Below, piece by piece: positions 27,698-35,828 of a DNA stretch of 64,000 nt; position 1 is the first letter of the stretch; the number at the start of each line of letters is the position of its first letter. Below the pieces are notes generated by a model. That model searched no databases and was not told the origin of the DNA. It saw only the letters and a list, made by a program, of their open reading frames with translations. This DNA is from Aureimonas frigidaquae. Its GTDB lineage: Bacteria; Pseudomonadota; Alphaproteobacteria; Rhizobiales; Rhizobiaceae. Made by a program: the position numbers and the translations under genes. The stretch spans positions 124,001 through 188,000 of the forward strand of contig NZ_BBWR01000017.1 in the NCBI RefSeq assembly GCF_001463905.1, in the 5' to 3' direction.

Positions 27698-28737
27698 AAT
27701 GCGCCGTCCCCGTTGTCCTCTGGCACGAACCGCCCCTGCCGCCACGTCAGCACCCTGTAGTCCGGCTTGCCCGATTCTCCGTCGGCGTCGAAGCGGATCT
27801 GGCCGAGCGGGGTGGCAAGGTCGAGCGTGGACAGGGCGGCCGCGACATCGCCCTGCGCCAGGGCCGCGCGGGCGAGCGCGCCGGCCGCTTCACCCTGCAG
27901 GGCGTAGCCCTCGCGCCGTTCGGCCGCATCATCCGCCGGCATGGTGGCAAAACCCTGCGGGGCCACGGCACGCACGCCGTCCGGCAGGGGAATATCACCC
28001 GGCTCGTCAAGGAGGTTCTCGCCGCCCAGAATTGCCAGCTCCAGCCCTTGCGCGGCCGCGTCGCGCAGGATGATGGCCGTGTCGGCCGGCGTGCCGAGCG
28101 CGACGAGCCGGCTTACACCGCTCTGCGCGATGCGGCGCGCCAGCGTCACCTGACGGTCTTCCGCCGGGCGGTAGGTCTCGGACAAAGCGGGCTCGAGGCC
28201 CAGCCGCGCAAGCTGGCCGCGCAACTCGTCTGCCGCGTTGCGTGCGGTGATCGACCCGTCGTCCAGAATGCCGAAGGGCGCATCGGCCCAGTCTTCGGCG
28301 ATCAGCTGCGCCATGGCGGCAGCTTCCGCACCGGGCCGGGGCGCAAGACGCCAAACCAGGAGCCCGCGGCGGTCACGCTCGGCGGTCAGGCGGGCGCTGC
28401 GTGGCCCGACCAGAAGCGTCGGGATGCCGGCCTGCGACAGGGGCGCCAAGGCGGCTTCTGCCGATTGGGTGCAGAGAAAGCCGATGGCAAGCGCCACGCC
28501 GGCCGCCTGCAACTGTCGGGCGGCATCCTGCCCACCCTCCGCCGTACAGGGCGTATCGACCGGCAGGATGTCCACCCCGGTGGCGTGTGCGCGCACGCCG
28601 TCCAGAAGCTGGCGCCCGAGCGTTGCCTGCGGGCCGGACAGGGGCGCGGCCACGCCGATCTCGGCCGCCGGAGCATCGCGCAGGGCGGCTCCCATCAGGG
28701 ATGGCAGAAGGGCAAGCGTGAGGTGAAACCTGTTCAT
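27694..28737 (-). CDS. Periplasmic ligand-binding protein of a branched-chain amino acid-type ABC transporter
   Basis: This is a 347-residue type I periplasmic binding protein (LivK/peripla_BP_6 fold). It has a signal peptide (MNRFHLTLALLPSLMGA, cleavage before AEIGVAAPL), then the family opening IGVAAPLSGPQATLGRQLLDGV and alternating Rossmann-like lobes; DTPCTAEGGQDAARQL contains the usual Asp-rich ligand region. No permease or ATPase is adjacent, so it may pair with livHM elsewhere or act as an orphan sensor. Its stop overlaps the P1 peptidase start. Long frames upstream of 28737 are not part of it. Confidence 0.78.
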   Translation of the reverse strand: MNRFHLTLALLPSLMGAALRDAPAAEIGVAAPLSGPQATLGRQLLDGVRAHATGVDILPVDTPCTAEGGQDAARQLQAAGVALAIGFLCTQSAEAALAPLSQAGIPTLLVGPRSARLTAERDRRGLLVWRLAPRPGAEAAAMAQLIAEDWADAPFGILDDGSITARNAADELRGQLARLGLEPALSETYRPAEDRQVTLARRIAQSGVSRLVALGTPADTAIILRDAAAQGLELAILGGENLLDEPGDIPLPDGVRAVAPQGFATMPADDAAERREGYALQGEAAGALARAALAQGDVAAALSTLDLATPLGQIRFDADGESGKPDYRVLTWRQGRFVPEDNGDGAL

Positions 28738-28992
28738 GCTCTGGCGATGGTCTCTCTGCGCGCAGGGGCGGGTGCGATAGCGGAACTGCGATGCTGGATT
28801 ATCCGGCCGGTATATGCTGAAAGCATGATCGAGCAAAGGACAAGACCTACCGCCCACGGACATCCCGATCCACCGAAAGGGCAAGTTGCGCAGGCGAAGG
28901 AAACAACCCACTGTAATTCCCGGGGCAAGCGTCTGGCGGAACAGACCCGCCAATGGCCTATGCGGCCAGGCCGTGCCAGGGGAGACTTGGAA

Positions 28993-29493
28993 ATGGATTT
29001 GCTGACAGGCCCCTTGATCGATCGCTTCGACTTCCGCAACGCCATGAGCCATTTTGCGGCTTCGGTGAACGTCGTCACCACGGACGGCCCCTTCGGACTG
29101 CGCGGCACCACGGTGACGTCCGTCTGCTCGGTATCGGACGAGCCGCCCATGCTTCTCGTCTGCCTGAACCGCTCCAATCCCGCCAATGAGCGTTTTGCCG
29201 AAAACGGTGTCTTCGCCGTCAACGTGCTGGAAGCCGATCAGGAGCCGATCGCCCGCGCCTTTGCGGGGGAGGGGCGGCTTGCCCAGGACGAGCGCTTCGC
29301 GCTCGGCCACTGGCAGCCGCTCGTGACCGGCGCGCCGGTCCTGTCGGCCGCGCTGGCGAGCTTCGACTGCCGCGTAACGCAATCCACCACCGTGGCCACC
29401 CATCGCATCCTGTTCGGTGAAGTCGTGGGACTGCACGTGATGCCCGGCGCCTCTGGCCTTCTTTACAAGGAACGCCAGTTTCACCGCTTCTAG
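28993..29493 (+). CDS. Flavin reductase-like domain protein
   Basis: This 166-residue protein belongs to the flavin reductase/FMN-binding split-barrel family (RutF, HpaC and similar), which reduces FMN or FAD with NAD(P)H for a partner oxygenase. It shows HFAASVNVVTT, TVTSVCSVSDEPPMLLVCL and the C-terminal LLYKERQFHRF, all typical. AGGGGAG is eight bases before the ATG. No oxygenase lies beside it; next come the XdhC and MobA-like genes with 37 bp spacing, so a link to molybdoenzyme maturation or redox flavin supply is possible but unproven. Confidence 0.85.
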   Translation: MDLLTGPLIDRFDFRNAMSHFAASVNVVTTDGPFGLRGTTVTSVCSVSDEPPMLLVCLNRSNPANERFAENGVFAVNVLEADQEPIARAFAGEGRLAQDERFALGHWQPLVTGAPVLSAALASFDCRVTQSTTVATHRILFGEVVGLHVMPGASGLLYKERQFHRF

Positions 29494-29530
29494 GGGCCAC
29501 GACGGCCCTTCCAAGTGGAAAGGGCAGCCG

Positions 29531-29839
29531 ATGGACGTACTCGACATTGCCGAGAGCTGGGCACAAAAGGGCCATGGGCTTGCCCTGGCAACCGTCGTGG
29601 AGACCTGGGGCTCCTCGCCGCGCCCGGCCGGCAGCCATCTCCTGATCGATTCCAGCGGCGCCTTCGAAGGCTCGGTCTCCGGCGGCTGCGTCGAAGCCGA
29701 GGTGATCGTGGAGGCGCAGGACGTGATCCAAAGTGGCCAGGCGCGCGTCCTGGAATTCGGAGTGGCGGATGAGCGCGCCTGGCAGGCTGGCCTTGCCTGC
29801 GGGGGCCGTATCCGCATTCTGGTTGAAAAGCTGGCCTGA
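29531..29839 (+). CDS. XdhC-like protein, N-terminal domain (split form, small subunit)
   Basis: XdhC-type chaperones bind molybdenum cofactor and help insert its sulfurated form into xanthine dehydrogenase-like enzymes. This 102-residue protein is the CoxI N-terminal part: ALATVVETWGSSPRPAG, VSGGCVEAEVI and LACGGRIRI with the two conserved cysteines. The Rossmann domain is a separate gene starting at 29839 (TGATG overlap). In many bacteria the two parts are fused; here they are split by overlapping codons. Confidence 0.85.
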   Translation: MDVLDIAESWAQKGHGLALATVVETWGSSPRPAGSHLLIDSSGAFEGSVSGGCVEAEVIVEAQDVIQSGQARVLEFGVADERAWQAGLACGGRIRILVEKLA

Positions 29840-30543
29840 TGGATCATGCGCTTCTTCTGCGCCTGAACGCCGAGCGCCGCGCGCGCCGCACCGCGGCGGT
29901 CGTCACCACCCTGTCCAATGCGCAGAGCCGCCTGGTGCTGGAGCGCGATTTCGGCACCGACCCGCTTGCAGGCGCCATTGCTGAAGCGCGCATGCAGCGC
30001 GCCACATGTGCGACGCTGCCGGGCGAGGATGTGTTCATCAATGTCTACGAGCCCGATCCACGGCTCGTCATCGTGGGGGCGGTGCATATTGCCCAGGCTC
30101 TTGCGCCCATGGCGGAGCTCACCGGATTCGACGTCGAGATCGTCGATCCGCGCGGCGCTTTCGCAGATACGGCCCGTTTCGGAACGCACAGCGTGGTCGA
30201 TGCCTGGCCGCTGGATCGCTTTGCAGAGCGCCCGCTCGATGCGGCCACGGCGCTCGTCGCGCTCAGCCACACGCCCGATATCGACGACCCGGCCCTGACG
30301 GCTGCGCTCAGGGCCGGCGCCTTCTATGTCGGCGCGCTCGGCAGCCGCAAATCGCATGCCGCCCGCCTGGAGCGGCTCAGCCGGGCCGGCCTTTGCGACG
30401 AGGTCCTGGCGCGGATCGAGGGGCCGGTCGGCCTGCCCATCCAGGCGCTGACGCCGGCCGAGATCGCCGTGTCGATCCTGGCATCGCTGGTGCGCGCGCG
30501 CCGCGCCGGGCGCGCCAAGCCCGCTGCCACTCCTACGGCATGA
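29839..30543 (+). CDS. XdhC-like protein, Rossmann domain (split form)
   Basis: This 234-residue protein is the C-terminal nucleotide-binding half of XdhC/CoxI. It contains PRLVIVGAVHIAQALAPMAE (the cofactor-binding loop), TVDP-like VEIVDPRGAFA, and FYVGALGSRKSHAARLERL. Its start overlaps the small XdhC subunit stop, and its stop overlaps the MobA-like gene (ATGA). It probably forms a heterodimer with the small subunit for MoCo handling. No xanthine dehydrogenase or CO dehydrogenase gene is in the window, so its client enzyme lies elsewhere. Confidence 0.87.
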   Translation: MDHALLLRLNAERRARRTAAVVTTLSNAQSRLVLERDFGTDPLAGAIAEARMQRATCATLPGEDVFINVYEPDPRLVIVGAVHIAQALAPMAELTGFDVEIVDPRGAFADTARFGTHSVVDAWPLDRFAERPLDAATALVALSHTPDIDDPALTAALRAGAFYVGALGSRKSHAARLERLSRAGLCDEVLARIEGPVGLPIQALTPAEIAVSILASLVRARRAGRAKPAATPTA

Positions 30544-31145
30544 CGGACGATCCGCGCATCGCCGCCGTGGTGCTGGCGGCAGGCCGATCGCTCCGCATGG
30601 CGCCGCATCACAAGCTCGATCTTATTTATGACGGAACCAGCCTGATCGAGCATGTCGTCGGCAACGTCGTCGCCGCACGGTTCGAGCGCGTCGTCGTCGT
30701 CCTTGGCCACAGGGCGGATGCCATGGCGCAGCGGATCGGCCATCTGCCGGTCGCCTGCATCGTCAATGCCGCCTATGCGGACGGCCTCTCGGGTTCCGTC
30801 CGGCTGGGGTTTGCGAGCGCATGCCCGGGCATGGACGGCATCCTCATCATGCCGGCGGACATGCCGCGCATCACTGCGGAGCATCTTCTCGCCCTGAAGG
30901 CCGCCTTTCGGCCGGGCCGCATCACCGTGGCGACGGATGGCGGCGCATTGCGCAACCCGGTCATCCTGCCAGCCGGCCTGGAGACGGCCGTCGACGGGCT
31001 GACGGGCGATGCCGGGGCACGGCGTCTGTTCGAAGGCAGGGACGATCTCATACAGGTGGAGATCGGCCCGCCGGCCTCGCTCGATGTCGATACGCATGCC
31101 GCCGCGCTTGCGAGCGGTGGCCTCTTGCCCAATGGCGTGAACTGA
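30540..31145 (+). CDS. MobA/MocA-like nucleotidyltransferase
   Basis: This 201-residue protein has the NTP-transferase opening VVLAAGRSLRMAPHHKLDL, followed by ADMPRIT (metal Asp) and a variable C-terminus. Enzymes of this group convert molybdopterin to its cytosine or guanine dinucleotide form; those beside XdhC usually make MCD (MocA type). The start overlaps the XdhC stop by ATGA. It completes a three-gene maturation cassette. Lys in HHKL and Asp in ADMP fit an active enzyme. Confidence 0.82.
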   Translation: MTDDPRIAAVVLAAGRSLRMAPHHKLDLIYDGTSLIEHVVGNVVAARFERVVVVLGHRADAMAQRIGHLPVACIVNAAYADGLSGSVRLGFASACPGMDGILIMPADMPRITAEHLLALKAAFRPGRITVATDGGALRNPVILPAGLETAVDGLTGDAGARRLFEGRDDLIQVEIGPPASLDVDTHAAALASGGLLPNGVN

Positions 31146-31264
31146 CGGAACATGGACCCGCTGCCCCGCTGAAGGGGTTAAGCTCTTCCAAACCGGGGGC
31201 AGCGTTGCACCGGCACGGGCATGTCGGCCCGCGCCGCCTGGTACGGAAAGGAGCGCCATTGTCC

Positions 31265-31543
31265 ATGCAAAGTCGCGTCGCAGACCCTGCCTTCGTCAAA
31301 CTCCTCGAGGGATTTTCGTCCACCACGGCCGAAGTCCTGTACCGGATGCCCGACCATCCGGACTTCCTCCAAAGCTTCCTGTGGCAATTCGAGGATCTGG
31401 CGCCCGAATTCCCGCGGCTCCACCGCTTCCTGGACCATTGGCGGGCGGAGGTTCAGGCCACGATCCACTCCGTGCGGGTGATGCATCAGGGCCTGATCCG
31501 CCCGCGCGAGCTGCGGATCGCCGCGCAGTACAGCGTGCAGTGA
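31265..31543 (+). CDS. Usg family protein
   Basis: This 92-residue protein matches my memory of the alphaproteobacterial Usg family, known from a region near the trp genes in Caulobacter: STTAEVLYRMPDHPDFLQSF, then LAPEFPRLHRFLDHW and a final IHSVRV...GLIRPREL. Its function is unknown. The start is uncertain: AAAGGAG (31247-31253) is five bases from TTG at 31259 and eleven from ATG at 31265, in the same frame. It is 119 bp downstream of the MobA-like gene. It converges on radC across a hairpin. Confidence 0.68.
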   Translation: MQSRVADPAFVKLLEGFSSTTAEVLYRMPDHPDFLQSFLWQFEDLAPEFPRLHRFLDHWRAEVQATIHSVRVMHQGLIRPRELRIAAQYSVQ

Positions 31544-31553
31544 CAGGCAAGAG

Positions 31554-31578
31554 AGGGCCCGCCTTTGCGGCGGGTCCT
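31554..31578. terminator. Convergent hairpin between usg and radC
   Basis: AGGGCCCGCC (31554-31563) pairs with GGCGGGTCCT (31569-31578) with one wobble pair, around loop TTTGC. It overlaps the radC stop codon and lacks a clear T run on either side, so termination would be weak or Rho-assisted. Confidence 0.4.
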
Positions 31579-32416
31579 AGCCGAAGAGGGACTTCAACCG
31601 GCTTTCCTGGCGCATGCTGTAGGCATTGCCGCGGCCGACGATGACATGGTCGTGCACGCGCAGTTGCACGGCGCGCGCCATTTCCAGAATTTCCTGCGTC
31701 TTCTCGATGTCGGCCATGGACGGCGTGACGTCCCCGGACGGATGGTTGTGGCACAGGACCATGCTCACCGCATCAAGCTCCAGCGCGCGGCGGATGATCT
31801 CACGCGTGGTGACGGGCGTGAAGTTGGCCGTGCCCGCATGCTGGATCTCGTCGCGGATCAGCCCGTTGCGATTGTCGAGATAGAGGATGCGGAAATGCTC
31901 GCGCGGCAGGAAGGCCATATCGGCCTGCAGATACTGCATCAGCTCCCGGCTGGAGGAGATCATGTCACGGCCACGCACGGCCGCCCGCACCGCACGCTGG
32001 TTGAAGGCCGATACGATGCGCAGGTCCAGCGCCGTGGCATGGCCGATGCCCTCCACCTCCATCAGCCGCTCCAGGCTCGCCCCGGCGATTTCGGGCAAGC
32101 CGCCGAAACGCGCGATCAGCGCCTTGGCCAAGGGCTTTACGTCCCGCCGGGGGATCGACCGGAACAGGATCAGCTCGACCAGTTCGTAATCGGCAAGGGC
32201 AGCGTGTCCGGCCTGCGCGAAACGCTGGCGCAGCCTGTCCCGGTGTCCGACATGGTGCGGCTCGGCAGCGGGGGCATCGCCTGCCACTTCCGGCCGCGCG
32301 TCGTTCGGCTCCGGAGGTGCTGGCGGCTCGGCCGTCATCGTGTCGGCGGGCAGGGGCCGGCCGATGAAGGGATAGCCGACCGCTTCCCCGACCCCGGGCT
32401 TCACGCGCTTGGCCAT
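31577..32416 (-). CDS. radC: DNA repair-family protein RadC (JAMM domain)
   Basis: RadC proteins carry a JAMM metalloprotease-like domain; a DNA repair role is traditional but doubtful. The 279-residue protein has a helix-hairpin-helix-like N-terminal region (LMEVEGIGHATALDL) and the JAMM signature with Glu174 (REHF), HNHPSGDVTPS (His223, His225) and Asp236. An N-terminal tail of about 55 residues is Pro/Ala/Glu-rich and likely disordered. It follows map by 10 bp. Intact metal ligands suggest activity, but no substrate is known. Confidence 0.9.
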   Translation of the reverse strand: MAKRVKPGVGEAVGYPFIGRPLPADTMTAEPPAPPEPNDARPEVAGDAPAAEPHHVGHRDRLRQRFAQAGHAALADYELVELILFRSIPRRDVKPLAKALIARFGGLPEIAGASLERLMEVEGIGHATALDLRIVSAFNQRAVRAAVRGRDMISSSRELMQYLQADMAFLPREHFRILYLDNRNGLIRDEIQHAGTANFTPVTTREIIRRALELDAVSMVLCHNHPSGDVTPSMADIEKTQEILEMARAVQLRVHDHVIVGRGNAYSMRQESRLKSLFG

Positions 32417-32426
32417 GGGCCGTGTC

Positions 32427-33269
32427 TCAGACGTTGACGGGGTCGAGAGCGATGCCGGGCGTGTCGAGCCCCGCTGGCGAATAGGTGAAGACCTCGCAGC
32501 CCGTCTGCGTCACGCCGACCGTGTGCTCGTACTGCGCCGTCAGCGAACGGTCGCGTGTGACGGCCGTCCAGCCATCCGACAGGACCTTCACATGCGGGCG
32601 GCCGAGATTGATCATCGGCTCGATGGTGAAGATCATGCCCGGGCGCAGCTCCGCGCCTTCGCCGCGGCGGCCGTAATGCAGGACGTTCGGCGCATCGTGG
32701 AACAGGCGGCCGACGCCGTGGCCGCAGAAGTCGCGGACCACCGAGCAGCGCTCGCCTTCCGCATAGTCCTGGATGGCGGCGCCGATATCGCCGAGATGCG
32801 CGCCGGGGCGCACTTCCTCGATCGCCAGCTGGAGCGAGCGATAGGTGATCTCGCACAGGCGCTCGGCCGCGCGCTTGATCCGCCCGACAGGGTACATGCG
32901 AGAAGAGTCGCCGTAATAACCGTCGACGATCAGCGTCACGTCGATGTTGACGACGTCGCCTTCCTTGAGCGGCTTCTCGTTCGGAATGCCATGGCAGACG
33001 ACATGATTGATCGAGGTGCAGACGCTCTTCATGTAGCCGCGATAGTTCAGCGTCGCCGGAAGGGCGCCATTGTCGAGCGCGAAGCGGAAGACGAAATCGT
33101 CGATCGCCTGTGTCGGCAGGCCAGGCCGGACGATGTCGGCCAGCGCGTCCAGGCAACGGGCCGTGAGCTGGCAGGCCCGCCGCATCCCCTCGAAGGCCGC
33201 TTCGTCATAGAGGCGGATCGAGCCGGTATTGCGCTGCGGATTGGCTTCGGCGTCCAGGTAGGTGATCAT
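32427..33269 (-). CDS. map: Methionine aminopeptidase, type I
   Basis: MAP removes initiator methionine from nascent proteins and uses two metal ions. The 280-residue protein has VCTSINHVVCHGIP, DVTLIVDGYYGD (metal Asps), FCGHGVGRLFHDAP (His) and FTIEPMI (Glu), in the order of type I MAP. The N-terminal ~25 residues are somewhat extended but the start matches alphaproteobacterial homologues. It sits just before radC in a leftward pair and after phaC (84 bp). Confidence 0.95.
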   Translation of the reverse strand: MITYLDAEANPQRNTGSIRLYDEAAFEGMRRACQLTARCLDALADIVRPGLPTQAIDDFVFRFALDNGALPATLNYRGYMKSVCTSINHVVCHGIPNEKPLKEGDVVNIDVTLIVDGYYGDSSRMYPVGRIKRAAERLCEITYRSLQLAIEEVRPGAHLGDIGAAIQDYAEGERCSVVRDFCGHGVGRLFHDAPNVLHYGRRGEGAELRPGMIFTIEPMINLGRPHVKVLSDGWTAVTRDRSLTAQYEHTVGVTQTGCEVFTYSPAGLDTPGIALDPVNV

Positions 33270-33353
33270 ACGGCGTCCAGCATTCTCTCGGGCATCGCTC
33301 GCATGCCGTGCACCGAGCGTTGCTCACCCATGTCGCACCGATGACGACCGGCT

Positions 33354-35168
33354 TCAAGCCCCGCGCACGTATCGGCCCGGCGCGGGCTCCAGCACCGCGC
33401 CGTCGATGCCGGGTGCGCGCGCATCGACCCGTTCCCCGGCATGCCCGGCTATCCAGTCCTGCCAATGCGGCCACCAGGAGCCGGGATGTTCCTGCGCCGC
33501 GCCGAGCCAGTCATCGAAGCGCGTGCCGGCGGCCGGGGCCTCGCCCGTCCAGAACTGGTACTTGCCCCGCGCCGGCGGGTTCACCACGCCGGCAATATGG
33601 CCCGAGCCGGCCACGACGAAGGACACCGGTGCGCCGAAGGCGAGGGTGCCCGTGTAGACGCTGCGCGCCGGCGCGATATGATCCTCTCGTGCGGCAAGGC
33701 TGTAGATGGGGATGTCGACGAGCGACAGGTCGACCGGCGCGCCGTCCAGCTCCATCCGGCCCTGGGAGAGCCGGTTTTCCAGGTAGCAGTTGCGCAGGTA
33801 GAACAGGTGGTTCGCCCGCGTCATGCGCGTCGCGTCGGAATTCCAGTACAGAAGATCGAAGGGCGGCGGTTCGGTGCCCTTGATGTAGTTGCTGACGATA
33901 TAGGGCCAGATCAGCTCCTGCGAGCGCAGGAGGTTGAAGGCGGTCGCCATCAGGCCGCCATCGAGCGTTCCCGTGCCGGACATGGTGGCGTCGATGGCCG
34001 CGATCTGCTTCTCGTCCACAAAGACCTGAAGCTCCCCCGCCTCGGCAAAATCGACCTGCGTCGCCAGAAGTGTCGCGGTGGCGATGCCATCCCGGCCGCG
34101 CCGCCGCAGCAAGGCGAGAGTCGCCGACAGGAGCGTTCCGCCCACGCAGTAGCCGATGGCGTTGACGCTGTCCTCGCCCGTCGCGGCGCGGACCGTGTCG
34201 AGCCCGAAAAGGATCCCATCTTCGATATAGGCCAGCCAGTCCTTGTCGGCATGGCTGGCATCGGGGTTCACCCACGATATGACGAAGACCGTGTGGCCCT
34301 GCTCCACCATCCAGCGGATGAAGCTCTTTTCGGGGTTCAGGTCCAATATGTAGTAGCGGTTGATCCAGGGCGGCACGATGAGGATCGGGCGCCGGAAGAC
34401 CGTCGGCGTTTTGGGCGCATACTGGATGATCTGGCAGAGCGCGTTCTGCGCAATCACCGCGCCTTCCGTCTGCGCGAGGTTCTGGCCCACGGCAAAATCG
34501 GCCGATGCGGTCTGCCGCAGGCGCAGCGTGCCTTTGCCGCGCGCCACGTCCTGCGCCAGCATGGTCATGCCACGCACGAGGTTCTCGCCGTTTTCCTGAA
34601 GGGTCTGCCGGTAGAGTTCGGGATTGGTCCCCACGAAGTTGGACGGGGAGGCCGCGTTCAGAAGCTGGTTCAGGTAGAAGCGAGCGCGCGCCTGCGTTTG
34701 CGGGTCGAGGCCCTCGGCACGCGTGACGAGATCCCGCGCCCAGCTGCCAGTCAGCCCATAGGCGCGCCGCAGGAAGTCGAAGAAGAGATGCTGCCGCCAT
34801 TCGGGGTCGGAAAAGCGCTTGTCGCGCTCGAGCGGGTCGTGCGCGGCGGGCGTGTCGTCGCCGGCCAGGCGCTGCGCCGACTGCGCCCAAAGGCCGAAAA
34901 AACCGGCCATCAGCCGGGTCTGCGCCTCGAAGGCGCGGCTCGGCTCCGACAGCCAGTAGGCGGCCACTTCCGAAAGGCTGGACACGGCCTCTTCGTAGAT
35001 GGCCGGCGTCGGATCGTTCAGCGTCCCGCCTTCGCGCGGGGCGAGCCAGGCGGAGGCGGCCTTTCCGGCCTGCTCCACCGCCCGCGCCATGTTCAGCGCG
35101 AAGGCTTCCGGATCACGCACGGTCCAGGCCTGCGCACCATCCTGCGTTTTGTCCGTCGCATCGGCCAT
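33354..35168 (-). CDS. phaC: Class I polyhydroxyalkanoate (PHB) synthase
   Basis: PhaC polymerises (R)-3-hydroxybutyryl-CoA into storage granules. The 604-residue protein has the lipase-like box GYCVGG with nucleophile Cys341, plus the catalytic Asp and His in the C-terminal region (REDHIAP and GSGHIAGVVNPP). The N-terminal PhaC domain and PSNFVGTNPELY are typical of class I. The ATG at 35168 was preferred because GGGAG lies six bases upstream; the in-frame ATG at 35174 is too close. The open frame upstream is a shadow. phaA, phaB and phaR are not nearby. It diverges from a small lipoprotein gene. Confidence 0.94.
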   Translation of the reverse strand: MADATDKTQDGAQAWTVRDPEAFALNMARAVEQAGKAASAWLAPREGGTLNDPTPAIYEEAVSSLSEVAAYWLSEPSRAFEAQTRLMAGFFGLWAQSAQRLAGDDTPAAHDPLERDKRFSDPEWRQHLFFDFLRRAYGLTGSWARDLVTRAEGLDPQTQARARFYLNQLLNAASPSNFVGTNPELYRQTLQENGENLVRGMTMLAQDVARGKGTLRLRQTASADFAVGQNLAQTEGAVIAQNALCQIIQYAPKTPTVFRRPILIVPPWINRYYILDLNPEKSFIRWMVEQGHTVFVISWVNPDASHADKDWLAYIEDGILFGLDTVRAATGEDSVNAIGYCVGGTLLSATLALLRRRGRDGIATATLLATQVDFAEAGELQVFVDEKQIAAIDATMSGTGTLDGGLMATAFNLLRSQELIWPYIVSNYIKGTEPPPFDLLYWNSDATRMTRANHLFYLRNCYLENRLSQGRMELDGAPVDLSLVDIPIYSLAAREDHIAPARSVYTGTLAFGAPVSFVVAGSGHIAGVVNPPARGKYQFWTGEAPAAGTRFDDWLGAAQEHPGSWWPHWQDWIAGHAGERVDARAPGIDGAVLEPAPGRYVRGA

Positions 35169-35336
35169 GACCATCTCCCGTTGCCGTGGCGCGCGGCCCC
35201 CTCCGGGGTTATAGCGCGCACCCGCCCTGCCGGGGAGCGCCATTCTGCCATGTCGGCGCGGCGGCTCCGAAATTTTTCGGCTTTGCAGCTTGCCCTCTCC
35301 CGGATTATGGAAGGGTAAGCGCGCAAGGGGGCTGCC

Positions 35337-35708
35337 ATGTCGGCACGGGCAACGAGACGGTATCTGGCCGCAGGGGTGATCCTCTGCATGCCGATGCTCG
35401 CCGCCTGCCAGAGCTACCTGCCGCAGAACGACGAGCCGCTGCGTGTATCTCCCGTTCTGGACAGGCTGGAGCCCGGCCCGTCGACCCAGCGGCTGGACGC
35501 GAATGGCTACCCGCTCATCGGCGCCTACCCCTCCGCCGCCACGCAGCAGGTCTCCAACGAGACGGTGGCGCAGACGCGCGCACGCTACGCCGACGCAGCG
35601 ACGCGCGGGTCGGCACCGTCCTCCGGGCCCACCTACCAGCGCAACGTGGCGGAGCTCGAGGCTACCGCGGCCCGTGTGCGGGCAGCCGGACAGGCCAACG
35701 CGAATTAG
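35337..35708 (+). CDS. Small lipoprotein, unknown function
   Basis: This 123-residue protein has a lipoprotein signal (MSARATRRYLAAGVILC then LAAC lipobox, Cys24) followed by a short low-complexity mature region rich in Ala, Asn, Gln and Pro, with no further cysteine. It starts behind AAGGGGG. Such small alphaproteobacterial lipoproteins lack a known role. It lies 120 bp before the aminotransferase gene, so it could be the first gene of that transcript. It diverges from phaC. Confidence 0.7.
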   Translation: MSARATRRYLAAGVILCMPMLAACQSYLPQNDEPLRVSPVLDRLEPGPSTQRLDANGYPLIGAYPSAATQQVSNETVAQTRARYADAATRGSAPSSGPTYQRNVAELEATAARVRAAGQANAN

Positions 35709-35828
35709 GGGCAGATGCCGGTTCGACCGGCGCCGTGACGAAGCCCCGTAACCCCGGTCAGCTTCGTGATCGCCGTCCCCGTGGATGGCCGGGCACCCCT
35801 TCAGGAAAGCGGCGCAAGGACAAGCCAG

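Noticed and set aside
31147-31168. GGAAC motif after the MobA-like gene as a possible EcfG promoter for usg
   Set aside because: No CGTT-like -10 lies at 16-17 bases; only the -35 matches.
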